Part shown: one piece after another, positions 7,815 to 15,225 of the stretch
Layout: each line of letters starts with the position of its first letter
How positions within the stretch are numbered: the stretch's first letter is position 1
NCBI GenBank assembly: GCA_013043295.1
Contig: JABDOO010000127.1
Span: forward strand, 1-23,133
Origin: Candidatus Nitrosopumilus sp.
Lineage (GTDB): Archaea; Thermoproteota; Nitrososphaeria; Nitrososphaerales; Nitrosopumilaceae
Length of the DNA: 23,133 bases
Reading direction: 5' to 3'
Notes under the pieces: generated by a model
Seen by the model: only the letters and a program-made list of their open reading frames with translations
The model's database searches: none
What the model was told of the DNA's origin: nothing
Position numbers and translations under genes: made by a program

Positions 7815-8934
7815 TATTGCTTCTCCATTAGTTCCTTTAATTCTTCAAAAATAAATTTACAATCATATGGACCAGGTGCAGCTTCTGGATGGAATTGTAC
7901 TGCAATACACTTTTTTGTTTTATGTTTGATTCCTTCAACAGTTTTATCATCTGCGTTTGTAAACCATAAATTAAAATCAGATTTTTCTAAGGATTCAGGA
8001 GTAATTCCATATCCATGATTTTGACTAGTTACGTATACTTGATTATTTTCTAAATTAACACAAGGTTTGTTTTGACCTCTATGTCCATACTTTAGTTTGT
8101 ATGTCTCAGTATTTCCTGCAATACCAATGATTTGAGCTCCAAGACAAATTCCAAGAGTAGGAATATTGTCTTCAATTAATTTTTTTGCAGTATCAATTGT
8201 ATCTGGACATTTTTGTGGATCACCGGGGCCACTACTAAGAACAATCCCTTTTGGATTGTACGACATTATTTTTTCATAAGGAGTATTCCAAGGTAACAAT
8301 ACAACTTTGTATCCAATATCTCGAATATTTCTTAGAATTGCATGTTTTGCACCAGTATCAATTACTACAACTGTATTCTCAGCATCACCAAAGATTTTTT
8401 CTTCTTTTGTTGAAACATCATCCATGAATTGTTCAGAATCGTAATGAGTTGCAGATTTCAGTTGCATCTTTACATCATCTACATTAATTTCTGAATCAGA
8501 TACAACAAGTGCGGCCATCATCACACCACCTGTTCTCAGTTTTTTAGTCAATTCCCTAGTATCAATTCCAGAAATTCCCGGAATCTTCTCATTATGCATC
8601 CATTCATCTAAAGTCATAAAGAGATTCCAATGGCTTGCAGTAAGTGAGAGCTCATGAACTACCAATCCTCGAGCCTGGATTTTGTCAGATTCAAAGAATT
8701 TAGGAATTCCATCTGCATCAACTATTGTTGGATCTGGAACTCCATAATTTCCAACAAGAGGGTATGTCAAAGTAAGAATTTGGCCATTATATGATGGATC
8801 AGTTAGAGCCTCAGTATAACCAACCATACCGGTATTGAATACAATTTCTCCAAAAACAGTAGTAGAATAACCAAAACCTTGGCCATCAAGGACAGTACCA
8901 TCATCAAAGATCAGCTTTCCAAACTTTTTTGCAT
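7814..8934 (-). CDS. carA: Carbamoyl phosphate synthase small subunit (glutaminase); start needs a 1-nt shift or a non-standard codon
   Basis: CarA hydrolyses glutamine and passes ammonia to CarB. The glutaminase triad is seen as GICLGAQ (Cys) and FHPEAAPGP (His, Glu), with SSGPGDP and SQNHGYG also present. The first in-frame ATG, at 8827 (MVGYTEALTDPSY), falls about 35 residues inside the conserved N-terminal domain. Upstream of it the frame is still open and encodes KKFGKLIFDDGTVLDG and FGEIVFNTG, clearly CarA. That extension has no in-frame ATG, GTG or TTG before the stop at 8992-8990. An ATG at 8934 is one frame off and would join the reading frame through the six-A run at 8930-8925. I set the start there; an ATT at 8956 is an alternative. 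A TATA-like cttaaatt lies at 8987-8994. Confidence 0.88.
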
Positions 8935-8986
8935 GGTTTGATTTCTTTGTAGTAATTGTGACCCTCGTAAAGTCCGAGTTATTATG

Positions 8987-8994
8987 AATTTAAG
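8987..8994 (-). promoter_or_regulatory. TATA-like box of carAB
   Basis: Minus strand cttaaatt. With usual archaeal spacing the transcript would begin near 8964, about 30 nt before the ATG at 8934, so carA mRNA would carry a short leader unlike the leaderless genes around it. Confidence 0.4.
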
Positions 8995-9046
8995 TTTTAT
9001 GCGGAATGAAAATTTGAAAAATTGATCGCTGTATAGAGAAACACTA

Positions 9047-10240
9047 TCAGAGTGCTTGGAATTCTTCACTCCATTTGTGATATGCACGAATCATATCAAG
9101 AGAAACACTAGGTTTACGTCGTTCCATTATATTTTTGAAATCAGCAGTTGTGAGTTCCCGTGGTTGAACTGGCTCTTCACCTTCAACTGGTTCGTGATAA
9201 TCAGGAGAATTGAAAATTTCATGAACTGTTTTAATTTGTGCTGCCTGACATACATCTTTAATATCACTTGCACTATATCCGTCAAACAATTTTGCTAATT
9301 CTCTATTGTTTACTCTATAGTTTTTACTCAATGGGGCAGTGTATTGCTCAAAGAGATTTTCTCGTGCTGCTTGTGTGGGCAATGATACATAAATTCTCTT
9401 TTGGAATCTTCTAAGAAATGGCCAATCAAGACTCCATGGTTTGTTTGTTGCACCAATTACATACAACATCAAATCTTTTCCCTTACCATTGACTCCATCC
9501 ATTTCAGTTAAGAATTGATTTTTAGTTCTAACTTCTCCACCTACTTCGCTATTTCTAGAACCCAATAGAGAATCAACTTCATCAACAAACAAAATTACAG
9601 GTTTTCCTTCTTTCTCAGCATATTGTCGTGCCATAGTAAATAATTTTGAAACATTCTTTTCTGCCTCACCTAACCATTTACTCATCATAGATGATGCATC
9701 TACATTAATGAAGTATCCATCCATTTCATTTGCAGTTGCTGCTGCAAGCATAGTTTTTCCGGTTCCAGGTGGACCATAAAGTAACATTCCTTTTGGCCAT
9801 CCGAGAGGAAATAAATCAGGTCTTTTTGTTGGATATACAATAGATTCACGAAGTGCACTTTTGGCATCGTCTAACCCAATTACTTGTTCCCAAGTTACAT
9901 CAGGTTTCTCTTTCATTACCAATTCTTCAAAATCATTTTCATTTTCTTGCCTCTGTACAGATTTCTTTTGATCAGATTCTGAGGCTTTAGGATCAACTGC
10001 AGGTTCCACTCCATGAGCTTGTTGTAGTGCAGTGATTCTTCCATGATAGGAGTTACATCTATCTTTGTAAATTTGATTCAGTTTGCTATTTGGATATAGT
10101 TGTAATAATTTTACGAGTGAATCTATGGCATGTTGGTAATGAGTAATTGCCATTCCACGAGCACCTTGAGAGTCAAATTTGATTGCTTCAGAAGCATATT
10201 TGCTTGCTGTGTTCTCTAATTCTTGGGGAGCCATACTCAT
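9047..10240 (-). CDS. cdvC: CdvC, Vps4-type AAA ATPase of the ESCRT-like cell division system
   Basis: CdvC disassembles or remodels ESCRT-III (CdvB) filaments during membrane scission in cell division. The 397-aa protein has an N-terminal MIT domain (about 6-78, three helices) that binds ESCRT-III tails, a charged linker (80-110) and one AAA module. Walker A is GPPGTGKT (156-163), the pore loop is MSKWLGEAEKN (W189), Walker B is ILFVDEVD (D220-E221), sensor 1 is IGATNKPW, and the arginine-finger region is FLRRFQKR (277-282). A beta-domain insertion (EPVEGEEPVQP) and a C-terminal helix follow, as in Vps4. It is the last gene of an operon: the gap to the upstream helical-protein gene is 9 bp. 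A second ATG two codons in is possible. Confidence 0.95.
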   Translation of the reverse strand: MSMAPQELENTASKYASEAIKFDSQGARGMAITHYQHAIDSLVKLLQLYPNSKLNQIYKDRCNSYHGRITALQQAHGVEPAVDPKASESDQKKSVQRQENENDFEELVMKEKPDVTWEQVIGLDDAKSALRESIVYPTKRPDLFPLGWPKGMLLYGPPGTGKTMLAAATANEMDGYFINVDASSMMSKWLGEAEKNVSKLFTMARQYAEKEGKPVILFVDEVDSLLGSRNSEVGGEVRTKNQFLTEMDGVNGKGKDLMLYVIGATNKPWSLDWPFLRRFQKRIYVSLPTQAARENLFEQYTAPLSKNYRVNNRELAKLFDGYSASDIKDVCQAAQIKTVHEIFNSPDYHEPVEGEEPVQPRELTTADFKNIMERRKPSVSLDMIRAYHKWSEEFQAL

Positions 10241-10249
10241 CTTAATTAC

Positions 10250-10735
10250 CTACGCAAGTTCTCTTTGAGAATTTTGTTGGTATCCTACGGTGTTAATCTC
10301 TGTCACAAAATTGGTTAAATTAATTGCACTTGTTTCGTGCTCATTATAGTCTGGGCCATCATGGTATTTTTTTTTAAAATCAGATTTTTCTGATATGCTA
10401 GTATGCATATCCTTGACCTTGTTAATAGAATCTTCAGCAGAAATAATTAATTCAGAGACCTCATCATCAAGTTCGCCTAAAGAGGTCGCAGTCTCATTGA
10501 TTATGGAAGTAAAATGCTTTAGAATTGAGCGCATTTCTTTCTTATCAGAATATTTACACATCATGAAATCAGCAATTCCAACAATTTTATCTAAATCCTG
10601 TAATTCTTCTAAAGTGAGTTTATCAATTTTTGAATCATCTGAAGATTTTACCTCAGATAGTTTCTTATCAATTTTTGAGGATATGGCTCTAATTCTTTCT
10701 ACGTCTTTTGAAAAATCTCGTTTTTGGTTTAACAT
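10250..10735 (-). CDS. Helical charged protein encoded between the ESCRT-III-like gene and cdvC
   Basis: The 161-aa product (MLNQKRDFSKDVERIRAISS) is almost entirely charged heptad-like helix to residue 120 (LEELQDLDKIVGIADFMM, LGELDDEVSELIISAEDSI), followed by a Lys/Asp/Gly loop and a short C-terminal tail. I do not recognise a family; length, helical content and position would fit a diverged ESCRT-III/CdvB relative or an adaptor, but that is inference. The ATG at 10735 begins one base after the TGA of the upstream gene (TGATATG), a typical coupled start. A TTG 30 bp earlier would also be in frame but overlaps that gene. The cdvC gene follows after 9 bp. Confidence 0.75.
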   Translation of the reverse strand: MLNQKRDFSKDVERIRAISSKIDKKLSEVKSSDDSKIDKLTLEELQDLDKIVGIADFMMCKYSDKKEMRSILKHFTSIINETATSLGELDDEVSELIISAEDSINKVKDMHTSISEKSDFKKKYHDGPDYNEHETSAINLTNFVTEINTVGYQQNSQRELA

Positions 10736-10736
10736 A

Positions 10737-11294
10737 TCAAGTATTGCATAGTTTGAAAAAATCAAGATTAGGGTACTGCTTATTTAATTTAGAGTCCACC
10801 ATCAATTTTACTTCATTAAGTAAAGTTGAAGATTTGTGATTGGTTTGGCTAAAATCAAATCTTGCCATAGTAAGGGCTGCAGAATCAAGAACAATACTGC
10901 CTAAATGTACGGATATTTCAGAGAGTTTTCTACTACAATTGGGAATAATTTCAAATAATTGCGCACTCACGGTCCTAACCAGTGGTATTGAAGGTGGTAA
11001 AATTTCAGGGATGCTTCCTACATTAGTAATGCGTTTCATGTTCCTCCTTACATCAAGTAGTATCTCTAAGGAATGGGTCATTAACCATTCAAGCTTAAAG
11101 GAATCTACATGAAGTTTATTAGAATCATCAAAATTATGAATTAGTTCTTTGTTCGTATCTACCAATTTTAATTGCTCACCTTCTAGAACATTAATAATTT
11201 CATCAAGTAAATTTACAGAATAGTCCAAACGAGGAACAAGAGTTACAGAATGAGAAATATTTTCAATTGAATTAACATCATATTTTACCATCAT
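10737..11294 (-). CDS. ESCRT-III-like (Snf7/CdvB-type) protein
   Basis: ESCRT-III proteins polymerise on membranes and are remodelled by CdvC/Vps4. From ATG at 11294 the protein is 185 aa. The centre resembles the CdvB core: a long helix (LDEIINVLEGEQLKLVDTNK), a second (LEWLMTHSLEILLDVRRNMK), then a Pro-containing turn and amphipathic helices, LPPSIPLVRTVSAQL and IPNCSRKLSEISVHLGSI (about 99-135). That follows the CdvB pattern P-x(2-3)-[LIV]-[IVR]-x(5)-L-x(3)-x-P-x(4)-L-x(2)-[IM]-x(3)-L. The basic first helix of CdvB is weak or absent, so this would be a divergent paralogue. A gatatacag element lies 26 bp upstream of the ATG (11315-11324); an in-frame TTG at 11339 is a less likely start. First gene of the cdvC operon. 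Family call is from pattern only. Confidence 0.6.
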   Translation of the reverse strand: MMVKYDVNSIENISHSVTLVPRLDYSVNLLDEIINVLEGEQLKLVDTNKELIHNFDDSNKLHVDSFKLEWLMTHSLEILLDVRRNMKRITNVGSIPEILPPSIPLVRTVSAQLFEIIPNCSRKLSEISVHLGSIVLDSAALTMARFDFSQTNHKSSTLLNEVKLMVDSKLNKQYPNLDFFKLCNT

Positions 11295-11314
11295 ACCAAA
11301 TAGGGTTTCTAGAT

Positions 11315-11324
11315 TCTGTATATC
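11315..11324 (-). promoter_or_regulatory. TATA-like box of the cdvC operon
   Basis: The minus strand reads gatatacag here, centred about 26 bp upstream of the ATG at 11294. It falls inside the longer TTG-started reading frame, which supports the shorter start. Confidence 0.4.
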
Positions 11325-11453
11325 AGGACAGTGTATCAAATTATTTAGTAACCACAGTTACACACATCTGTAGATACAATTTTGATTTTTTTTGAGTATT
11401 TGTGTAAAGGAATTTAGCTCTCAATTTTACCTAATAACAAAGCAACAATAATC

Positions 11454-12614
11454 ATGGTAAATGAGCACGTTTTAACAGTAAGTTTAGAAGAATTTGGTTT
11501 AAGCAAATATGAAGCCCAGGCATATGTTGCCCTTATTGCCAAAGGCACTATTTCAGCTAGTGAATTAGCATATTATTCAGAAATTCCAAGAACCAAAATT
11601 TATCCAACTTTGCTTAAACTTGAAAATAAGAAACTAGTCATAATTTCTAAAAGCAAACCAATAATGTGTACAGCAATTGCTCCCGAAGATGCTTTTGATG
11701 GAATCATTCATGAGCAGATCAATAAAGTTAATGCAATGAATACTCTTATTTCCAATCTAAAAAAAGCAAGTGAAGAAAGTAGAAAATCAAGAGGGTCTGA
11801 GGAAAAAAGATATTTTCATTTGAGTGCAAATAATGTTTTGTCACAGCTACAAACAATGATCGAGGGTTCAAAATCATCAATTAAAATAATGACAGACCAA
11901 TGGGGATTTGGATTATTGGCTGAATGTAAAGAGCAATTATTATCAGTCTTGCGTCGTAATTTAGATGTCAAAGTTCTTGTGTCACCAGCACAGATTTGTT
12001 CTGAATCTTTCAGATCAATTCCAGATGAAGTTGAAATTAGGGCATCAGAAATTACACAAAATTGTTTCATATTTGATGAGACGGAATTACTAATGGTAAA
12101 TAATGAAAATGGGAAAGGTGCAATATTTTCATCAACTGACATTCTAGGAGCAAACCAAGAAAAAATATTTTCAAATATTTGGAAGAATGCTACAAAAACA
12201 AGAGCACTTGCAGACATGACAAAAGCTGAAGCACAAGAGATTTACAAAATAATTAAGACCGTTAACGACTCAGGACTAATGCACATCTTAACTTCTACAA
12301 TGACCTCAAAGAAATCAGAATCAGACATGTTCAAACTTTTGGAAAAGAGCGGGATTTCTCTTAAATCAAAAACACTTGATGATGTAATCGATATGATGGA
12401 TGCAGTATTGCAAATTACATGCTCAGGTCATGTAAATTTTGAGGCAAATACAAAAAATATCACAGTAGAATCAAAACTAAACAGCGGTCATTCATTGCCC
12501 TGGGCATCAATTTTGGAGGGTTGTTTACAAAAACAAGGCTACAAGACTAGAACAGTATATCAGAATAACTCCAATAAAGGAGAAAAAGTCCATATCAAAA
12601 TTACCAAGAGCTAA
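11454..12614 (+). CDS. TrmB-family transcriptional regulator with extra C-terminal domain
   Basis: TrmB-like proteins are archaeal repressors or activators, classically responding to sugars. Residues 10-75 form the winged helix (FGLSKYEAQAYVALI, ASELAYYSEIPRTKIYPTL). Residues 85-115 are a coiled-coil dimerisation helix. Residues 120-250 look like the PLD-like effector domain (SSIKIMTDQWGF, VKVLVSPAQ, FSSTDILGANQEKIFSNIW). From 255 to 386 there is an additional domain that I do not recognise (CSGHVNFEANTK, HSLPWASILEGCL), so this protein is longer than many TrmB regulators. It diverges from the cdvC operon with 159 bp between the two ATGs, so it could regulate that operon, itself, or neither; the ligand is unknown. 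Confidence 0.85.
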   Translation: MVNEHVLTVSLEEFGLSKYEAQAYVALIAKGTISASELAYYSEIPRTKIYPTLLKLENKKLVIISKSKPIMCTAIAPEDAFDGIIHEQINKVNAMNTLISNLKKASEESRKSRGSEEKRYFHLSANNVLSQLQTMIEGSKSSIKIMTDQWGFGLLAECKEQLLSVLRRNLDVKVLVSPAQICSESFRSIPDEVEIRASEITQNCFIFDETELLMVNNENGKGAIFSSTDILGANQEKIFSNIWKNATKTRALADMTKAEAQEIYKIIKTVNDSGLMHILTSTMTSKKSESDMFKLLEKSGISLKSKTLDDVIDMMDAVLQITCSGHVNFEANTKNITVESKLNSGHSLPWASILEGCLQKQGYKTRTVYQNNSNKGEKVHIKITKS

Positions 12615-12616
12615 TT

Positions 12617-12636
12617 CTAAAAAAATATTTTTTTAG
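12617..12636. terminator. A7/T7 palindrome, probable bidirectional terminator
   Basis: ctaaaaaaatatttttttag is a perfect 20-bp palindrome two bases after the TrmB-like gene's stop. Its T-run would serve as an archaeal terminator on either strand, for the TrmB gene on plus and the small ORFs on minus. Confidence 0.55.
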
Positions 12637-12643
12637 GAAAGTT

Positions 12644-12778
12644 CTAGATTTTTTTCTGGTTTTCTTTAAATGCAATATATGAAATAAATTCAGATGTATT
12701 TTGAAAAGGAGTGTTTCCTCTAAGATTTTTTGCTATATGCCCTGAAATCATTATTACTATTTTTTCTCTGTCAATCAT
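12644..12778 (-). CDS. Possible small protein, 44 aa
   Basis: ATG at 12778 to TAG at 12644 encodes MIDREKIVIMISGHIAKNLR followed by GNTPFQNTSEFISYIAFKEN and QKKI. The mix of hydrophobic and charged residues looks protein-like, and the ORF starts 8 bases inside the end of an upstream small ORF, as in coupled genes. No family is recognised and it is too short for certainty. It ends next to the A7/T7 palindrome. Confidence 0.42.
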   Translation of the reverse strand: MIDREKIVIMISGHIAKNLRGNTPFQNTSEFISYIAFKENQKKI

Positions 12779-12878
12779 GGCAATATTCCTTTTTGAGTAA
12801 TTCAATTGTTTTAGGATCTAATTTGGAAAAACATTTGTTCAATTCTTCCTCATCTAATTCTTCATCATGAAACAACAT
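12771..12878 (-). CDS. Possible small acidic protein, 35 aa
   Basis: ATG at 12878 to TGA at 12771 encodes an acidic helical peptide beginning MLFHDEELDEEELNKCFSKL and ending LLKKEYCHD. Its end overlaps the ATG of the 44-aa ORF by 8 bases (ATGATTGA). A perfect 7-bp inverted repeat sits just before its start. I do not recognise it; a one-base frameshift of a single older gene is possible. Confidence 0.38.
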   Translation of the reverse strand: MLFHDEELDEEELNKCFSKLDPKTIELLKKEYCHD

Positions 12879-12880
12879 AG

Positions 12881-12897
12881 TCTAATTCATAATTAGA
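12881..12897. repeat. 7-bp perfect inverted repeat, possible operator
   Basis: tctaatt-cat-aattaga has perfect 7-bp arms around a 3-bp centre, ending 3 bp upstream of the 35-aa ORF start. It could be a binding site for a dimeric regulator, though AT-rich DNA also gives such repeats by chance. Confidence 0.3.
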
Positions 12898-12931
12898 AAT
12901 TCAATGCTCATTACATTACTAGATAAGAAAC

Positions 12932-12942
12932 TTGTACAAAAT
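12932..12942. repeat. First copy of an 11-bp motif with a TTGTACAA palindrome
   Basis: ttgtacaaaat occurs here and again at 13730-13740, on either side of the 201-aa gene. This copy is about 115 bp upstream of that gene's start. Confidence 0.35.
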
Positions 12943-13026
12943 ACTCAAAATTGATAGTTCGTGTAAAGAGAGATAGTTTGGATTATTCAGATAGTCCTAC
13001 GCCTACAACCATTTCCAAGTCATACC

Positions 13027-13034
13027 AATAAATA
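13027..13034 (+). promoter_or_regulatory. TATA-like box of the 201-aa protein gene
   Basis: aataaata is centred about 26 bp upstream of the ATG at 13056, which would give a leaderless transcript. Confidence 0.45.
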
Positions 13035-13055
13035 ATTCTCTATTAGATAATTTGC

Positions 13056-13661
13056 ATGAAAATGATTTCCATTGATTATATTTTAGAATGCATGAATGAT
13101 GAAAAAAATTATTTTGGAGATTTATGGGAAACTTGTCTAAATAACAAAAAAAGGTTCAACAGAACCAAATTAAAAGAAATATTAAAAAAAATGGAAGTGT
13201 TAGGCCACATCAAAAAACATGGATACAAAGATGATGCATATTATGTTAAAAATTATCATTATTCCCTTGAAGAGAATATTGGTTTTATCAACAACATTAT
13301 GTTTTCATATGAATCAAAAATAAAAGCATCATTAAGAAAACTAGAAAATAAAAAGATATTTTTAGACATATCTAAAGATCTTAATTCATCAAAATTTAGT
13401 AAATATACAAAAGAGGAATATGAATCACTTTTAGAAAATATGACCAATATGTTTGAATTAGCTTCATCAATCTTATGGTCTAAAGAAAATAGTGATGATG
13501 TAGAGTTAAAAAAAGAACTAAAAAATTGTTTCAAACAGATTAATGAATTCATGGATGATACCAATCAGAGGCTTTTAGAAGGTAGGAAAACACAAGAAAG
13601 AATATTGCTCCAAAGAGATTTCAGTAATAGGATTCCAAAAGCAGGACATCTAAAGATCTAA
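13056..13661 (+). CDS. Hypothetical charged helical protein, 201 aa
   Basis: No family is recognised. The ATG at 13056 has a TATA-like box 26 bp upstream. The first 65 residues (KLKEILKKMEVLGHIKKHGY, then DDAYYVKN) look like a winged helix ending in a beta-wing, so a DNA-binding role is possible. Residues 70-180 are strongly charged helix, likely coiled coil (SKIKASLRKLENKKIF, ELKKELKNCFKQINEFMDD). The composition is Lys/Asn-rich and even more AT-rich than its neighbours, and it stands alone between two intergenic stretches, which could mean recent acquisition or fast evolution. There is no signal peptide or membrane segment. Confidence 0.7.
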   Translation: MKMISIDYILECMNDEKNYFGDLWETCLNNKKRFNRTKLKEILKKMEVLGHIKKHGYKDDAYYVKNYHYSLEENIGFINNIMFSYESKIKASLRKLENKKIFLDISKDLNSSKFSKYTKEEYESLLENMTNMFELASSILWSKENSDDVELKKELKNCFKQINEFMDDTNQRLLEGRKTQERILLQRDFSNRIPKAGHLKI

Positions 13662-13726
13662 TAGTAAAATATTACATGCCACTAGAGACACTCACTAGAT
13701 CCTCATCATAAAATGTCTCCAGTAAC

Positions 13727-13740
13727 ATTTTGTACAAAAT
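13727..13740. repeat. 14-bp perfect palindrome, second copy of the TTGTACAA motif
   Basis: attttgtacaaaat is its own reverse complement. It shares 11 bases with the site at 12932-12942 and lies between the 201-aa gene and the RidA-family gene. It may be an operator or the stem of a short terminator. Confidence 0.35.
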
Positions 13741-13823
13741 TTTTTCATATATGAAACATCCCCTTCATAATTCTGGGTAAAATAGAAAAAACTAAAACCA
13801 AGTAAAAAATTAGCATCATAGTC

Positions 13824-14279
13824 TTGATTGAAGAAAAACTTGATTCCCTAGGAATTAAACTCCCAAACCCTCCAACACCAGCAGGATCATATGTTCCTGC
13901 GATAAAGACGGGGAATTTGCTATTCATTTCAGGACAAATTCCTATGGAGGAAGGCAAAGTGATCTTCACAGGTAAGGTTTCAAATGACAACTTGGAAGTA
14001 GCTCAAAAATCAGCTAAAATGTGTGCAATCAATCTTTTAGCACAAATAAAAAGAGAGTTAGGAGATTTGGATAAAGTTACAAGAATAGTGAAGCTATCAG
14101 GATTTGTAAATTCCATGCCTGAATTTTCACAGCATCCAAAAGTCATCAACTCTGCATCAGATTTATTTTTTGAAATTTTTGGTGAAAAAGGAAAACATGC
14201 AAGAGTTGCAGTGGGAGTTGCTTGCTTACCATTAGATTCAATGACTGAAATTGATGCAATCGTAGAATTTTCAAATTAG
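13824..14279 (+). CDS. RidA family protein (YjgF/YER057c/UK114)
   Basis: RidA-fold trimers hydrolyse reactive enamine/imine intermediates; this one belongs to the longer subgroup of about 150 aa. It begins with a TTG at 13824 (then IEEKLDSLGIKLPNP), and the family start (LGIxLPxPPxPAGxYVPA) fits that position. Other family features are LLFISGQIPME, NLLAQIKRELGDLDKVTRIV and the C-terminal HARVAVGVACLPLDSMTEID. The Arg of HARVAVG corresponds to the conserved carboxylate-binding arginine of the family. No clear TATA box was seen at the usual spacing. The exact substrate is unknown. The gene stands alone, 104 bp before the surface-protein gene. Confidence 0.88.
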   Translation: MIEEKLDSLGIKLPNPPTPAGSYVPAIKTGNLLFISGQIPMEEGKVIFTGKVSNDNLEVAQKSAKMCAINLLAQIKRELGDLDKVTRIVKLSGFVNSMPEFSQHPKVINSASDLFFEIFGEKGKHARVAVGVACLPLDSMTEIDAIVEFSN

Positions 14280-14355
14280 AAAATCCCTAGAAAAAGAAAG
14301 AATAGTTTAGAAAAAGAAAGGTTAAGAAGATTACCACACAATATTAGAAATCATT

Positions 14356-14362
14356 CATATAC
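14356..14362 (+). promoter_or_regulatory. TATA-like box of the PEFG-CTERM protein gene
   Basis: catatac is centred about 25 bp upstream of the ATG at 14384. Confidence 0.4.
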
Positions 14363-14383
14363 AGTTTTGATTAAATAACAAAA

Positions 14384-15202
14384 ATGCTAAAGATTACATT
14401 TTTTGGTTTTGTCTTAATAGGAATGTTTTCAACATCAGCATTTGCTGAACCAACTTTAGAATTACATGTATCCTCAGAAGAAATCAAAGCTTTAGATTCA
14501 ATATGGGTATCAGGTAAAATTACCGATGTATCTGAATTTAAACCAGTAAAACTTAGAGTTATTGGTCCAGATGGGACATTGGTTTTTGCCCCACAAGTAG
14601 CAATTGGCGAGAATGGTGAATTTAAAAAATTACTAAATCCCCCTATTCCTAGTTTCAGTCAAGGAACGTATCTGATTATTGCAAGTCATGAAGATTCAGA
14701 AATTACAGCATCTATAGAATTTACAGTGGCAACACAAGAACTTCCAAGAAATTCAATTCCCGAAACAGTTCAGCAAGAAATGGAGATGAATGAAATACCC
14801 ACAATATCAAGTGGAATTAATCTAACAGCTGATGCAATAAATGGTTCAGACATCATATCAATCAAAGGGAACACAAGTTTTAGAGGTTCAGATATTACAA
14901 TAATTGTAAATTCACCGGGAGGCAACCTAGTAACAATTGCACAAGTAACTCCAAGAATTAATGGGAATTTTGATGCGGAAATAAAGACAGGCGGTCCCAT
15001 GTGGAAAGAAGATGGGATGTATAAAATAACTGCCAACCAAGGCGCTGCATCAGAGCATAAAGAATCTATTCAAGTCGAAATTAAAGACGGAGTTGTCGTG
15101 CCTGAATTTGGAGTTGTAGCATCATTGGTTTTAGCAATAGCAATAATTTCAATAATTGCAGTTTCAACAAAATCAAAGCTTGCAATATTGCCTAGATATT
15201 AA
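14384..15202 (+). CDS. Secreted PEFG-CTERM protein with two Ig-like domains
   Basis: The 272-aa product has a signal peptide (MLKITFFGFVLIGMFSTSAF, cleavage likely after A-F-A at 21). Two beta-sandwich repeats follow, about 24-117 and 143-235, each of the form extracellular binding or macroglobulin-like domain (VKLRVIGPDGTLVF and ITIIVNSPGGNLV correspond). The C-terminus is VVPEFG (P240-G243), then one membrane helix and a basic tail (STKSKLAILPRY). That layout is the PEFG-CTERM sorting signal of thaumarchaea, which is thought to be processed by a dedicated archaeosortase that anchors the protein at the cell surface. The binding partner is unknown. The PPOX-fold gene follows 23 bp downstream. 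Confidence 0.85.
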   Translation: MLKITFFGFVLIGMFSTSAFAEPTLELHVSSEEIKALDSIWVSGKITDVSEFKPVKLRVIGPDGTLVFAPQVAIGENGEFKKLLNPPIPSFSQGTYLIIASHEDSEITASIEFTVATQELPRNSIPETVQQEMEMNEIPTISSGINLTADAINGSDIISIKGNTSFRGSDITIIVNSPGGNLVTIAQVTPRINGNFDAEIKTGGPMWKEDGMYKITANQGAASEHKESIQVEIKDGVVVPEFGVVASLVLAIAIISIIAVSTKSKLAILPRY

Positions 15203-15225
15203 TTCTAGAACAGAACAACAAAATC

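Noticed and set aside
10950..11000. Pro-rich LPPSIP as an MIT-interacting motif (MIM2) in the ESCRT-III-like protein
   Set aside because: It lies in the predicted core at the position of the conserved CdvB Pro turn, not in a C-terminal tail, so it is better explained by the fold.
11816..12217. Minus-strand 133-aa ORF
   Set aside because: It is an antisense shadow of the TrmB-like gene, whose own frame has clear domain motifs.
13745..13990. Minus-strand 81-aa ORF overlapping the RidA-family gene
   Set aside because: It lies opposite a well-conserved RidA N-terminus and has no protein-family features.
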